This document shows positions 14,783 through 23,188 of a stretch of DNA of 54,807 nucleotides, piece by piece; the first letter of the stretch is position 1, and each line of letters opens with the position of its first letter. The DNA comes from an uncultured Collinsella sp. Its GTDB lineage: Bacteria > Actinomycetota > Coriobacteriia > Coriobacteriales > Coriobacteriaceae. The translations under genes were made by a program, and so were the position numbers. Location: NCBI GenBank assembly GCA_900759565.1, contig CAAEVV010000034.1:1-54807 (forward strand). The letters run 5' to 3'. The notes below the pieces were generated by a model. It saw only the letters and a program-made list of their open reading frames with translations, was not told the origin of the DNA and did not search any database.

Positions 14783-14833
14783 GTGAGTCGTAATGATAGC
14801 ATCGTTTTGAATTTGCAACAGGGAAGGCGAACG

Positions 14834-16615
14834 ATGACGATCACCGAAATCGACGAGAAGTTCATGCGCGAGGCGCTGGCCGAGGCGCGAGCCGCCGCGG
14901 CGGTGGGCGAGGTGCCCATCGGAGCCGTAGTGGTGCGCGACGGCGAGGTTGTCGCGCGGGCGCATAATCGTCGCGAGCTCGATCAGGATCCTTCGGCTCA
15001 TGCAGAGTTCGCGGCCCTGTGCGCTGCCGCCCAGGCGCTTGGCCGCTGGCGCCTTTCCGATTGCACGGTCTATGTAACGCTCGAGCCTTGCTGCATGTGT
15101 GCGGGGCTTATGGTCAACGCGCGCGTTGGACGCTGTGTGTATGGCGCGGCCGATGCCAAGGCGGGCGCGCTGGGATCCCTATACGATTTGAATGCCGACT
15201 CGCGCCTGAATCATCGGTTTAACGTGACGGCTGGGGTCCTGGCGGATGAATGCCGTGAGCTGCTGAGTAGCTATTTTGGCGGTCTGCGCGGAGCGGGCGG
15301 CGCTGATTGCGGTTGTGGGGCCGATCTTGAGGCGCATGCCGCTCATGCCGAGGCGCTCGCGTGTGCCGAAGATATCGCCGTTGAGTCGGTTGACTTTGGC
15401 CCTGCGTGCCGCCGGCCCCGCCGTGTGCTGCTGGCGATCGACTCCTTTAAGGGCAGCGTGTTGAGTGCGCAGGCGGAGGCGGCGGTTGCCGAGGGCATGC
15501 GCCGTGTGTGGTCCGATGCCGAGGTGTGTACATTGCCGCTGGCAGATGGTGGCGAGGGAACGCTCGATGCCGTTGCCGCGTGCGGCGGTGAGATTGTGAC
15601 CTGCGAGGTGGCAGGTCCCTTGCGCAAGCGCGCGTCTGCCCGGATGCTGGTTGATGTCGAGTGCGAGTCGGCTGTAATTGAGATGGCCGAGGCGGCCGGC
15701 ATTGGGTATTCGCCTTGTACGGAGTCGGCGGCGTTGGCGGCCACAACCTATGGCGTGGGCGAGCTCATGCTTCGCGCGGTTCGCATGGGCGCAAAGACAC
15801 TCTATATTGGTCTGGGCGGCAGCGCCACCAACGACGGTGGCGCCGGCATGCTGCAGGCGCTGGGCGCGCGTGTGGTCGATGATCAGGGATGCGATGTCGC
15901 CCCCGGTCTTGCCGGCCTTGAGCAGGTGGCGAGTGTTGATTTGGCGCCAGCGCTGCAGGCTTTGGATGACGCTCGTATCGCTGTGCTTTCGGATGTCGAG
16001 AATCCGCTCGTAGGGCGTCGCGGCGCGCTTGCGGTGTTCGGCGGACAGAAGGGTCTGCCGGCGGATGATGCCGAGGTGCTGCGCAGATACGACGGCTGGA
16101 TGGTCGGCTACGGCCGCCTGCTCGATGCGGCAATTACCGGAGCTCGAGCCCAGGGGTTGTTGCGCACACCCGAGGGCGCACGGACATTTGGCTCGGTGCT
16201 CGGCGTGCCCGGAGCGGGCGCTGCCGGTGGCTTGGGCGCGGCGTTACTGGCGCTCGGCGCGGAGCTGCGTTCGGGCGTGGAGACGGTGCTCGATCTCGTG
16301 GGGTTTGACGAGCATGTGCGCGATGTCGACCTGGTCATAACGGGTGAGGGCAATATGGATGAGCAGTCCGCCGCCGGTAAGGCGCCGGTGGGTGTGGCTC
16401 GCCGCGCCAAGCGATATGGCAAGCCGGTGATCGCTGTCGTGGGTGGTCGCGCCGTCAACCTGGATGCGGTGTGTGAGCAGGGTATTGACTTGGTTTTGCC
16501 GATTTGCCGCAAGCCCATGGACCTGGAGCAGGCACTCGATCCACAAGAAGCCACAACCAACCTCATCTGTGCCGGCGAGGCAGCTGCCCAAGCCTACGAC
16601 CTCGGCCGCCTCTAA
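14834..16615 (+). CDS. tadA: Fusion of tRNA adenosine deaminase (TadA) and glycerate kinase (GarK type)
   Basis: A 593-residue protein with two complete enzyme modules. Residues about 1-160 are TadA, which converts A34 of tRNA-Arg to inosine: HAE at 56-58 (zinc ligand and proton shuttle) and PCCMC at 85-89 (C86 and C89 as zinc ligands). After a linker of about 35 residues rich in Ala, Cys and His, residues about 195-593 are a glycerate 2-kinase of the GarK/GlxK family: VLLAIDSFKGSVLSAQAEAA, LPLADGGEGTLDAV, GLGGSATNDGGAGMLQALGA and LVITGEGNMDEQSAAGKAP are its signatures. GGGAAGG six bases before ATG 14834 gives the start; 14783 abuts the tRNA. The two reactions are unrelated. No frameshift separates them. 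Confidence 0.9.
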   Translation: MTITEIDEKFMREALAEARAAAAVGEVPIGAVVVRDGEVVARAHNRRELDQDPSAHAEFAALCAAAQALGRWRLSDCTVYVTLEPCCMCAGLMVNARVGRCVYGAADAKAGALGSLYDLNADSRLNHRFNVTAGVLADECRELLSSYFGGLRGAGGADCGCGADLEAHAAHAEALACAEDIAVESVDFGPACRRPRRVLLAIDSFKGSVLSAQAEAAVAEGMRRVWSDAEVCTLPLADGGEGTLDAVAACGGEIVTCEVAGPLRKRASARMLVDVECESAVIEMAEAAGIGYSPCTESAALAATTYGVGELMLRAVRMGAKTLYIGLGGSATNDGGAGMLQALGARVVDDQGCDVAPGLAGLEQVASVDLAPALQALDDARIAVLSDVENPLVGRRGALAVFGGQKGLPADDAEVLRRYDGWMVGYGRLLDAAITGARAQGLLRTPEGARTFGSVLGVPGAGAAGGLGAALLALGAELRSGVETVLDLVGFDEHVRDVDLVITGEGNMDEQSAAGKAPVGVARRAKRYGKPVIAVVGGRAVNLDAVCEQGIDLVLPICRKPMDLEQALDPQEATTNLICAGEAAAQAYDLGRL

Positions 16616-16633
16616 AACTCATCCCCCAATAAC

Positions 16634-16696
16634 TTGCGGTGGAATACGGAGTGTTTTTGCCTTTAAGGTGCCAATTCAGTCCGTATTCCACCGCAA
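16634..16696. repeat. 63-base palindrome, copy 1
   Basis: A perfect 17-bp stem TTGCGGTGGAATACGGA/TCCGTATTCCACCGCAA (16634-16650/16680-16696), just after the tadA fusion gene. A second copy with one arm mismatch lies at 37000-37064, again immediately after a gene end. Probably a terminator or REP-like element. Confidence 0.7.
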
Positions 16697-16766
16697 CTTC
16701 GAGAATGTCCATTCGAGGCTGGCTGCCTTGGGTCTCGAGCCGGACCGTCTGCCATGAAATGTGGCA

Positions 16767-16894
16767 ATCTACTACGTTAAACCGGCCACCCTCGACCATT
16801 CCGGAATTTGCAAAAACAAAACCGCAGGTAGAAAGCTTGCCGATTTTCGAAAAAGTCGGCTATGGTTGACCCCTGTGGCCTAAACGTAGTAGAT
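16767..16894. repeat. 128-base element with terminal inverted repeats
   Basis: ATCTACTACGTTAAACCGGCC (from 16767) pairs with GTGGCCTAAACGTAGTAGAT (16875-16894), about 17 matches with a small bulge. A further hairpin GCCGATTTTCGAAAAAGTCGGC (about 16840-16861) lies inside. No coding frame is convincing. It looks like a small non-autonomous element or a structured RNA. Confidence 0.45.
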
Positions 16895-16931
16895 GGGCCC
16901 TTTCTGTGGTGCGGCACCAAGCCGGTCATTT

Positions 16932-17012
16932 TGGGATGGGACTATTTTGACTACTCATTGGCTGCTCTGGCAATCGGGCTGCAAAAGTAGTCAAAAAAGC
17001 TCCGTCCCAAAT
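16932..17012. repeat. Inverted pair of the CCCCGTCCCAAATTAGCTA element
   Basis: TGGGATGGGACTATTTTGACTAC (about 16933-16955) pairs imperfectly with GTAGTCAAAAAAGCTCCGTCCCA (about 16986-17008), and the right arm continues into AATTAGCTAGC. It belongs to the same dispersed family as 4256, 44003 and 48606. It ends immediately before the ffs promoter. Confidence 0.45.
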
Positions 17013-17020
17013 TAGCTAGC

Positions 17021-17049
17021 TTGCTCTGGCGGGCGGGAGCAGGTAAGAT
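17021..17049 (+). promoter_or_regulatory. Promoter of the SRP RNA gene
   Basis: TTGCTC (17021-17026) and TAAGAT (17044-17049) with exactly 17 bases between. Transcription would start near 17056, which fits the 5' end of the SRP RNA fold. Confidence 0.7.
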
Positions 17050-17055
17050 ATACCG

Positions 17056-17166
17056 AGCGCCTAGCGCGTTCGATGGGTTCGGATGACGACATGTTCCGAA
17101 TCTGGTCAGGTCCGGAAGGAAGCAGCCATAAGGAGCCTCTGTCGGGCATCCGAATCCATCGAGCGC
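17056..17166 (+). ncRNA. ffs: Signal recognition particle RNA (4.5S-type)
   Basis: The apical domain carries the universal SRP sequence GGTCAGGTCCGGAAGGAAGC and continues with AGCCATAAGGAGC (17104-17136): symmetric and asymmetric internal loops that bind Ffh, closed by the GGAA tetraloop. The long outer stem pairs CGATGGGTTCGGATG (17071-17085) with CATCCGAATCCATCG (17147-17161), and the pairing extends to GCGC/GCGC. This is the short form without an Alu domain. A promoter lies just upstream and a T-run (GCGTTTTTT, from 17171) downstream. Ends are estimated to within about ten bases. Confidence 0.95.
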
Positions 17167-17173
17167 ACGGGCG

Positions 17174-17300
17174 TTTTTTGGTGCCGCGACATGGCCCGGC
17201 CGACGGCGAGGTATTTGGTGTCTCGCTGGTCCTCGGCTTCGCCTGCGGGATCGCTCGACTACCAAACACCTCGCCGCCGGCCGGGCCCCGTCGTCCAAAA
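17174..17300. repeat. Long near-perfect stem-loop after ffs
   Basis: GGCCCGGCCGACGGCGAGG (from 17193) pairs with CCTCGCCGCCGGCCGGGCC (to 17287), and pairing extends inward through TATTTGGT/ACCAAACA and outward to TTTTTTGG/CCAAAAA, for about 40 bp per arm. The plus-strand T-run at 17173 may terminate ffs. The remainder of the 17167-17514 gap holds only the terminator at 17430. Confidence 0.6.
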
Positions 17301-17429
17301 ATCACCCGTAAAGGCGCGTTTATCTAATTTAATCTATCCCTTGTGGAATGCGGCTTGCTGGTGTTGTCTGGGCATTGATGGCTACATGGTTCAAGAGGCG
17401 GCGGTGCTGTTGCTTGAATTTTTGCAGTT

Positions 17430-17470
17430 AAAGAGGCCCGTTTCCCTGGGTTGGGGAAACGGGCCTCTTT
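17430..17470. terminator. Bidirectional terminator
   Basis: A perfect 17-bp stem AAAGAGGCCCGTTTCCC/GGGAAACGGGCCTCTTT (17430-17446/17454-17470), with T-runs in both directions. It ends the cell-wall protein gene read from the minus strand. Confidence 0.88.
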
Positions 17471-17514
17471 TCTCTCTGGGTTTGTGGATTGGCGAAGGTG
17501 GTATGCTCTGGCAG

Positions 17515-18516
17515 CTATTTTGAGTTCCTGATGCGGCGTGTGGCTGTGGCGGTTATTCCGAGGCATGCTGCGGCGATTCCTGCGAGTGCGATTGCGCTCG
17601 GTGCTGCGTCGCCCGTGTTCGCGAGCTTGCCGGCGGTCGCATCTGTCTGTTTGCCGCTGCTTGTGTTCGCTTGCTTGGGGGAGCTTGGTAAGGCGTCTTT
17701 GCCGGTTGCAGGCGGTGTCGCCTCGGTGGGTTGCGCTGAGCTGGAGGGTTTTGTCGTCTCGGTCGGTTTCGTTATCTCGGGCGAGGTGGTCTTATCTGCC
17801 GCGGCCTTTGCCTCTTCGTATGCTTTGCAGGCGTCATCATAGGCCGCTTGCGCCTTTTCCAAATCGCCGAGGAGCGCATTTCGCTTGGCTATGTCCTCGT
17901 CGATGTGGGCTTTAGCTTCCTCTGCCTCACTTTCGAAATGCTGAACCTGTTTTTCCTGGCTTTCGAGTCGGCGTTGGTAGGAGTGAAGATCATCTTCATA
18001 AGATTTTTCTCGCCTTTCTGCCGCCATGATCTCACTGCGCAACTGCTTAATATGCTCCTTAATAGCTGTGCTGGGCTCCTCGTCGCCGAGTGCTTCAAGT
18101 GCCTTATCTAATTCTGCCTGAAGGCCGCTTGTCCGGTTGTGGGCCTCATCGTATTTGGCTTGGGCTGCATCGACGTTCGCTTGCATGGCGGGAAGGGGTT
18201 CCCTCCGTTTGGCGGCTTCCGTCACCACCATGTCGTAGATCCCTTGAAAAGCGGCAATGTCATCATCGATTTCCGCAATTTTCTCGGGACTTGCGGCGTC
18301 TTTTGCGGCCTCGAGGTTTTTGAGCGCTTCCTGCATGGCTGCATACGCTTTTTCTTTTGCGGCGGCCGCATCTTCCGTCTGCAAGGCAACTGCAGCGGTG
18401 GGGGAGCTGGTTTCTGCCGCTATCGCCGTTGCGGGGGCGATTCCCGCGACAAGTGCCGCGGAAAGGGCGATGCCCACAGTTGCTCGTCTTGCTCTTCTTG
18501 CGAGAATGTCGTTCAT
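17515..18516 (-). CDS. Secreted coiled-coil cell-wall protein with LANTG sorting signal
   Basis: A 333-residue surface protein. Residues 1-35 are a signal peptide (ARRARRATVGIALSAALVAG then ATAIAAE). Residues about 45-245 are highly charged and alanine-rich with heptad-like spacing, predicting a long coiled coil. A Thr/Pro/Ser-rich stretch (about 245-297) would span the wall. The C-terminus is a sortase signal: LANTGD at 298-303, a hydrophobic span, and the tail RRIRNSK. No ligand-binding domain is recognised; a spacer, adhesin or structural role is possible. It is divergent from the second ABC exporter pair. The sorting motif is shared with the large surface protein at 23949. Confidence 0.83.
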   Translation of the reverse strand: MNDILARRARRATVGIALSAALVAGIAPATAIAAETSSPTAAVALQTEDAAAAKEKAYAAMQEALKNLEAAKDAASPEKIAEIDDDIAAFQGIYDMVVTEAAKRREPLPAMQANVDAAQAKYDEAHNRTSGLQAELDKALEALGDEEPSTAIKEHIKQLRSEIMAAERREKSYEDDLHSYQRRLESQEKQVQHFESEAEEAKAHIDEDIAKRNALLGDLEKAQAAYDDACKAYEEAKAAADKTTSPEITKPTETTKPSSSAQPTEATPPATGKDALPSSPKQANTSSGKQTDATAGKLANTGDAAPSAIALAGIAAACLGITATATRRIRNSK

Positions 18517-18653
18517 CTCGGCACCTCATTTCAAGGGTCGGCGACTAACTTGGTAGCACTAATGTAAATATACCATGCTAGTTGACCCAACACTGGCTGG
18601 GTGTGCGCGTATACCCCCCCTGAAAACTGCATCCCGTTAGAAATGACGAGTTG

Positions 18654-18683
18654 TTTACGCTTCTTTTGGGGTGGCGGTACTAT
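18654..18683 (+). promoter_or_regulatory. Candidate promoter of ABC exporter pair 2
   Basis: TTTACG (18654-18659) and TACTAT (18678-18683) with 18 bases between, about 40 bases before the first exporter gene. No MarR gene precedes this pair, unlike pairs 1 and 3. Confidence 0.4.
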
Positions 18684-18727
18684 CATGATTCGGATTGAGT
18701 GTGAATGATGATAGGGAGCGCCTATAC

Positions 18728-20608
18728 ATGATTGAGCTGCTCAGGCGTTTTGGTGGTAAGTTTCGCCGGTATATGGTGATCGGCCCTGCGTGTAAGCTGA
18801 TCGAAGTGATCTTTGACCTGCTGACGCCGCTGGTGATTGCCCAGATGATCGATAAGGGCATTGGGGCGCACGACGTGAACGCCGTTATCCACTACGGCAT
18901 GGTGCTCGCCGCCATGGCTGTGATCGGCATCTCGTTTACGCTCGTCTGCCAAAAGATGGCGGCGCTCACCTCGCAGGGCATGGGCACCGATATCCGCGGT
19001 GCGCTCTACCAGCACATCAACAAGTTGAGCTATGCCGAACTCGACCGCTTTGGCACGCCGTCGCTTATCACCCGCATCACCAACGACGTCAACCAGGTGC
19101 AGCTTGCCGTGGCGCTGGGCGTGCGCATGCTCATCCGCTGGCCCTTCTTGGCGGTGGGCTCTATGTGCGCGGCCCTCGCCATCGACCTTAAGCTCGGCAT
19201 GATCTTTTTGATTTGCACGCCCGCCATTGGCCTGGTGTTTTGGTTTGTCATGGCGCGCTGCATTCCGTACTACAAGCAGCTGCAGGCAAAGCTCGACCGC
19301 ATCGCGCTCATTTGCCGCGAGGGGCTTTCGGGCGCCCGCGTGGTTCGCGCCTTTGTACGCGAAGATCACGAGCGCGAGCGCTTTGCCCAAGCCGCCGATG
19401 ACCAGGCCAATACCGCCATCGCGGTGGGCAAGCTCTCGTCAATCCTTAATCCCGTCACGTTTTTGGTGATGAACCTGGGCGTGTGCGCCATCCTGTGGGT
19501 GGGCGGCATCCAGGTCAACGTGGGCGAGCTTACGCAAGGCCAGGTCATGGCGTTTGTGAACTACATGACGCAGACCCTGACCTCCATCGTATACGTCGCC
19601 AACCTGGTCGTGGTCTTTACCAAGGCGAGCGCGAGTGCTTCGCGTATCAACGAGGTGCTCAACTGCGAGCCGAGCATCACCGACGAGAACAACGAGCCGG
19701 TCGCACTGCCCCAGGCACCCGCGACGGACGTCGACGCCCCGGTCTCTGCGCTGAGCTTTAGCCATGCGAGCTTTTCGTTTGGCGCGGGCGCGGCCAATGC
19801 CGTCAACGATGTGACCCTGGAGCTCCCGCTGGGCAAGACGCTCGGCATTATCGGCGGCACGGGTAGCGGTAAGTCGACGCTCGTCTCGCTCATCCCGCGC
19901 CTGTACGATGCGAGCACCGGCAGCGTGAGCGTGATGGGCTCCGACGTGCGCGCCTGGCCGCTCGATCAGCTGCGCCATGTGGTCGCGACCGTCCCGCAAC
20001 GCGCGTCGCTGGTGAGCGGCACGATCCGCAGTAACCTGACCTGGCGTGACGAGTCAGCGACCGACGAGGGGCTCTGGGCGGCGCTCGACATGGCGCAGGC
20101 GAGCGAGTTCGTGCGCAACAAGCCTCAGGGGCTCGACGCCCCGGTCGAGGCGGACGGTAAGAACTTCAGCGGTGGCCAACGCCAGCGCCTGACCATCGCG
20201 CGCGCCCTGGTGGGCTCGCCTCAGGTCCTGATCATGGACGACTCCGCCTCGGCGCTCGACTTTAAGACCGACGCGGCGCTTCGCCATGCCATCCACGAGC
20301 GCAGCGTGTGTGGCGCTGCTGAGGGCGGGCTGCCGCTGACTACGGTGATCGTAAGCCAGCGCGTTTCGACCGTGCGCGACGCCGACATGATCTGCGTACT
20401 CGACCACGGCTCGGTTGCGGGCCTGGGCACGCATGACGAGCTGTATGCAAGCTGCCAGCTCTACCGCGAGATTTGCCAGTCGCAGCTGCGACGCGAGGAG
20501 CTCGAGGGCCAGCAGGGGAGCACGACGCCCACGCCCACCCCAAGACCCGCGTCCGCCCCAGGCGCCGTGTGCGCCCCCACATCCGTCTGCGCAAAGGAGG
20601 GCTGCTAA
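18728..20608 (+). CDS. ABC exporter half-transporter, degenerate-site subunit (pair 2)
   Basis: A 626-residue membrane-ATPase fusion. Walker A is GGTGSGKST and the signature FSGGQRQRLTIARAL; Walker B ends in DD (VLIMDDSASALD) and the switch histidine is glutamine (VSQRVST), so this subunit carries the non-hydrolysing site of a heterodimer. The last 50 residues are a Pro/Thr/Ala-rich tail not needed for the ATPase fold. ATG 18728 follows AGGGAG; the frame is open from 18695 but only with a TTG. The next gene begins on the base after its stop codon. Closely parallels the pair at 6087. Confidence 0.9.
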   Translation: MIELLRRFGGKFRRYMVIGPACKLIEVIFDLLTPLVIAQMIDKGIGAHDVNAVIHYGMVLAAMAVIGISFTLVCQKMAALTSQGMGTDIRGALYQHINKLSYAELDRFGTPSLITRITNDVNQVQLAVALGVRMLIRWPFLAVGSMCAALAIDLKLGMIFLICTPAIGLVFWFVMARCIPYYKQLQAKLDRIALICREGLSGARVVRAFVREDHERERFAQAADDQANTAIAVGKLSSILNPVTFLVMNLGVCAILWVGGIQVNVGELTQGQVMAFVNYMTQTLTSIVYVANLVVVFTKASASASRINEVLNCEPSITDENNEPVALPQAPATDVDAPVSALSFSHASFSFGAGAANAVNDVTLELPLGKTLGIIGGTGSGKSTLVSLIPRLYDASTGSVSVMGSDVRAWPLDQLRHVVATVPQRASLVSGTIRSNLTWRDESATDEGLWAALDMAQASEFVRNKPQGLDAPVEADGKNFSGGQRQRLTIARALVGSPQVLIMDDSASALDFKTDAALRHAIHERSVCGAAEGGLPLTTVIVSQRVSTVRDADMICVLDHGSVAGLGTHDELYASCQLYREICQSQLRREELEGQQGSTTPTPTPRPASAPGAVCAPTSVCAKEGC

Positions 20609-22468
20609 ATGAATCCGTACACTTCCTCCGGTTCGGTCGCCACGATGACGGCCAACGTGTCCGGTAACGATAACCTCAACGACCTGGGCGACGGTCCGCG
20701 CCAGCCCGGCGATCCCGAGCGCTATCCCGTGGGTGCGGTGACCCGCCGCCTGCTGGGCTACGTTCGTCCGCATCGCATTTCGTTTGTTGCGTCGTTTGTG
20801 AGCGCCGCCATCTCCGTGATTCTGCAGCTCTACACGCCCATCCTCATCGGCGAGGGCATCGACCTGATCGTTGCCGCCGGGCACGTGGACTTTGACGCAC
20901 TGCTGCCGCTCGTTACCAAGCTCGCGATTGTCGTCGTAGGTGCTGCGGCCTTCCAGTGGCTACAGGGCTACTGCGTCAACCGCCTGTCCTACGAGACGGT
21001 GCGCGACATGCGCGTGGAGGCGAGCGACAAGCTCAGCCGTATGCCGCTCAGCTTTATCGACAGCTATGCCCACGGCGACCTTATGAGCCGCGTGGTCAAC
21101 GACGTGGATCAGGTGGGTGACGGCCTGCTGCAGGGTTTTACCCAGCTTTTCACCGGCGTTATCACCATCGTGGGCACGCTCGCGTTTATGCTCTCCATTA
21201 ACCTGACCATGACGCTCGTGGTGGTGCTCGTCACGCCGCTTTCCATCTTTGCTGCCGGTGCTATTGCCAAGCTCTCCAACAAGAGCTTTACGGTTCAGCA
21301 GCGCATTCAAGGGCAGCTCGGTGGTCATATCGAGGAGTATGTGGGCGAGCAAAAGCTTGTCGACGCCTTTGCCTATGGCCCCAACGCTCAGCAGCGCTTC
21401 GACGCGCTCAACGCCGAACTCTACACCGCGGGCGAGTGCGCGCAGTTTATGGGTTCGCTCTCCAACCCCGGTACGCGTTTTATCAATAACATCATCTATG
21501 CCGTGGTCGCTGTGATCGGCTGCGTGGGCGTGATCACGGGCGTGCCCGCGGCGCTTACGGTGGGCGGCGTGCAGATCTTCCTGTCCTACGCCAACCAGTA
21601 CACCAAGCCGTTCAACGAGGTCACCAACGTCATTACGCAGATCCAGACCGCGTACGCCTCGGCGCGCCGCATGTTTGCGCTGTTCGATGCGCGCGAGCAG
21701 GAGCCCGACGCGTCGGACGCTGTAGAGCTTGCCGCCCCGCAGGGCGAGGTGACTTTTGAACACGTGGACTTTAGCTACGTGCCCGACCGCAGGCTGCTGC
21801 AGGACATCTGCATCGAGGCTAAGCCCGGCATGCGCTTTGCCCTGGTCGGTCCTACGGGCTGTGGCAAGACGACGCTCATCAACCTGCTGCTGCGCTTTTA
21901 CGATATCGATGCCGGACGCATCATGGTCGATGGCAGGTCTTCGCGTGACTACACGCGCGCAAGCCTGCGCCGCGCCTTTGGCATGGTGCTGCAGGATACG
22001 TGGCTGTTCGAGGGCACGGTGGCGGAAAACATCGCTTACGGTTGCCCCGATGTCACGCGCGAGCAGGTTATCGAGGCCGCCAAGCGCGCGCATGCACACA
22101 AGTTTATCGTGCAGCTGCCAGGCGGCTACGATACGGTCATCGGCGAGGACGGCGGCACGTTTAGCCAGGGTCAAAAACAGCTGCTGTGCATCGCGCGCGT
22201 CATGCTCACCGACCCGGCGATTCTGCTGCTGGACGAGGCGACCTCGAGCATCGATACCCGCACCGAGCTGCAGGTGCAGGCGGCATTCGATGAGCTCATG
22301 GCCGGTCGCACAAGCTTTGTCGTGGCGCACCGCCTGAGCACCATCCGCAACGCCGACTGCATTCTGGTGATGCGCGACGGCCAGATTATCGAGCGCGGCA
22401 CGCACGACGAGCTGCTAGTGGCAGACGGCTTCTACGCCGAGCTCTACCGCAGTCAGTTTGCCCAGTGA
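20609..22468 (+). CDS. ABC exporter half-transporter, catalytic subunit (pair 2)
   Basis: A 619-residue partner of the preceding gene. Six membrane helices (about 50-340) are followed by a canonical ATPase domain: Walker A GPTGCGKTT, signature FSQGQKQLLCIARVML, Walker B ILLLDEATSSID, switch AHRLST. The first 40 residues (Asn, Asp, Gly and Pro rich) are a soluble extension. AAGGAGG lies inside the 3' end of the upstream gene, directly before ATG 20609, so translation is coupled. Substrate cannot be inferred. Confidence 0.9.
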   Translation: MNPYTSSGSVATMTANVSGNDNLNDLGDGPRQPGDPERYPVGAVTRRLLGYVRPHRISFVASFVSAAISVILQLYTPILIGEGIDLIVAAGHVDFDALLPLVTKLAIVVVGAAAFQWLQGYCVNRLSYETVRDMRVEASDKLSRMPLSFIDSYAHGDLMSRVVNDVDQVGDGLLQGFTQLFTGVITIVGTLAFMLSINLTMTLVVVLVTPLSIFAAGAIAKLSNKSFTVQQRIQGQLGGHIEEYVGEQKLVDAFAYGPNAQQRFDALNAELYTAGECAQFMGSLSNPGTRFINNIIYAVVAVIGCVGVITGVPAALTVGGVQIFLSYANQYTKPFNEVTNVITQIQTAYASARRMFALFDAREQEPDASDAVELAAPQGEVTFEHVDFSYVPDRRLLQDICIEAKPGMRFALVGPTGCGKTTLINLLLRFYDIDAGRIMVDGRSSRDYTRASLRRAFGMVLQDTWLFEGTVAENIAYGCPDVTREQVIEAAKRAHAHKFIVQLPGGYDTVIGEDGGTFSQGQKQLLCIARVMLTDPAILLLDEATSSIDTRTELQVQAAFDELMAGRTSFVVAHRLSTIRNADCILVMRDGQIIERGTHDELLVADGFYAELYRSQFAQ

Positions 22469-22589
22469 GCAAGCCCGTGGGGCAAATTAATCAATCGACA
22501 GACGGTGGTTTACATCTGTCACGTTAGTACTAAGATATTCATCTAATAAATTGCATTAGTGGCTTTAGTTTTGGGGGAAACGAGGCAAC

Positions 22590-23147
22590 GTGACTATGAC
22601 GTGCTCTTTGGTGGTTAACAGCAAGAGCGGTAATACCAGGATGGTTTCGGGCGCGATCAAGCGCGCTCTGCAGGCTGCGGGTGTTGAGTTTGTCCATGCC
22701 GCGGCGTTGAGCGACGATGCGGATGCAGATCAGGTTGCGCTCGAGGCGCAGGGCGCCTGCGCGGCCGACACGGTGCTCGTCGGCTTTTGGTGCGACAAGG
22801 GCGCGTGCACGCCTTCGGTCGCGGCGTTGCTTTCCGCCTTGCACGGCAAGCGCGTGTTCCTGTTTGGCACCTGCGGCTTTGGGGCCGACCAGAGCTATTA
22901 CCAGCAGATTATTGATCGCGTAACTTCTAATTTGGCTGGGGATGCCGAGCTTGCGGGCTGGGCGATGTGCCAGGGCAAGATGGGCCCCGCGGTCAAGCAG
23001 CGCTATGAGGCGATGCTTGAGCAAGAACCCGAAAACGCGCGCTATAAGATGCTGCTCGACAACTGGGTTGCCGCGAAGGACCATCCCACCAAGGAAGATC
23101 TGGACAACATGGCTGAAGCCGCCAAGAAGGCCGTGCTGGGGGAGTAG
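22590..23147 (+). CDS. Flavodoxin-like protein
   Basis: A 185-residue protein with a flavodoxin fold. The N-terminal VVNSKSGNTRMVSGAIKRAL is the FMN-phosphate loop (S-x-T/S-GNT), and VLVGFWCDKGACTPSVAALLSAL and VFLFGTCGFGAD occupy the two isoalloxazine-loop positions. The C-terminal third (VKQRYEAMLEQEPENARYKMLL) is helical and extra compared with classical flavodoxins. Such proteins are electron carriers or flavin reductases in anaerobes; the BilS-type branch is one possibility, but I cannot confirm it. GTG 22590 is six bases from GAGG; ATG 22596 is the alternative. Confidence 0.75.
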   Translation: MTMTCSLVVNSKSGNTRMVSGAIKRALQAAGVEFVHAAALSDDADADQVALEAQGACAADTVLVGFWCDKGACTPSVAALLSALHGKRVFLFGTCGFGADQSYYQQIIDRVTSNLAGDAELAGWAMCQGKMGPAVKQRYEAMLEQEPENARYKMLLDNWVAAKDHPTKEDLDNMAEAAKKAVLGE

Positions 23148-23188
23148 CTCCCATCGCTGACGGCGGTCGGTCCATCTTTCTAAATGAA

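Noticed and set aside
14783..14833. Longer N-terminus for the TadA fusion
   Set aside because: The upstream ATG directly abuts the tRNA gene and lacks a ribosome site; GGGAAGG is correctly placed for ATG 14834, which also matches the usual TadA start.
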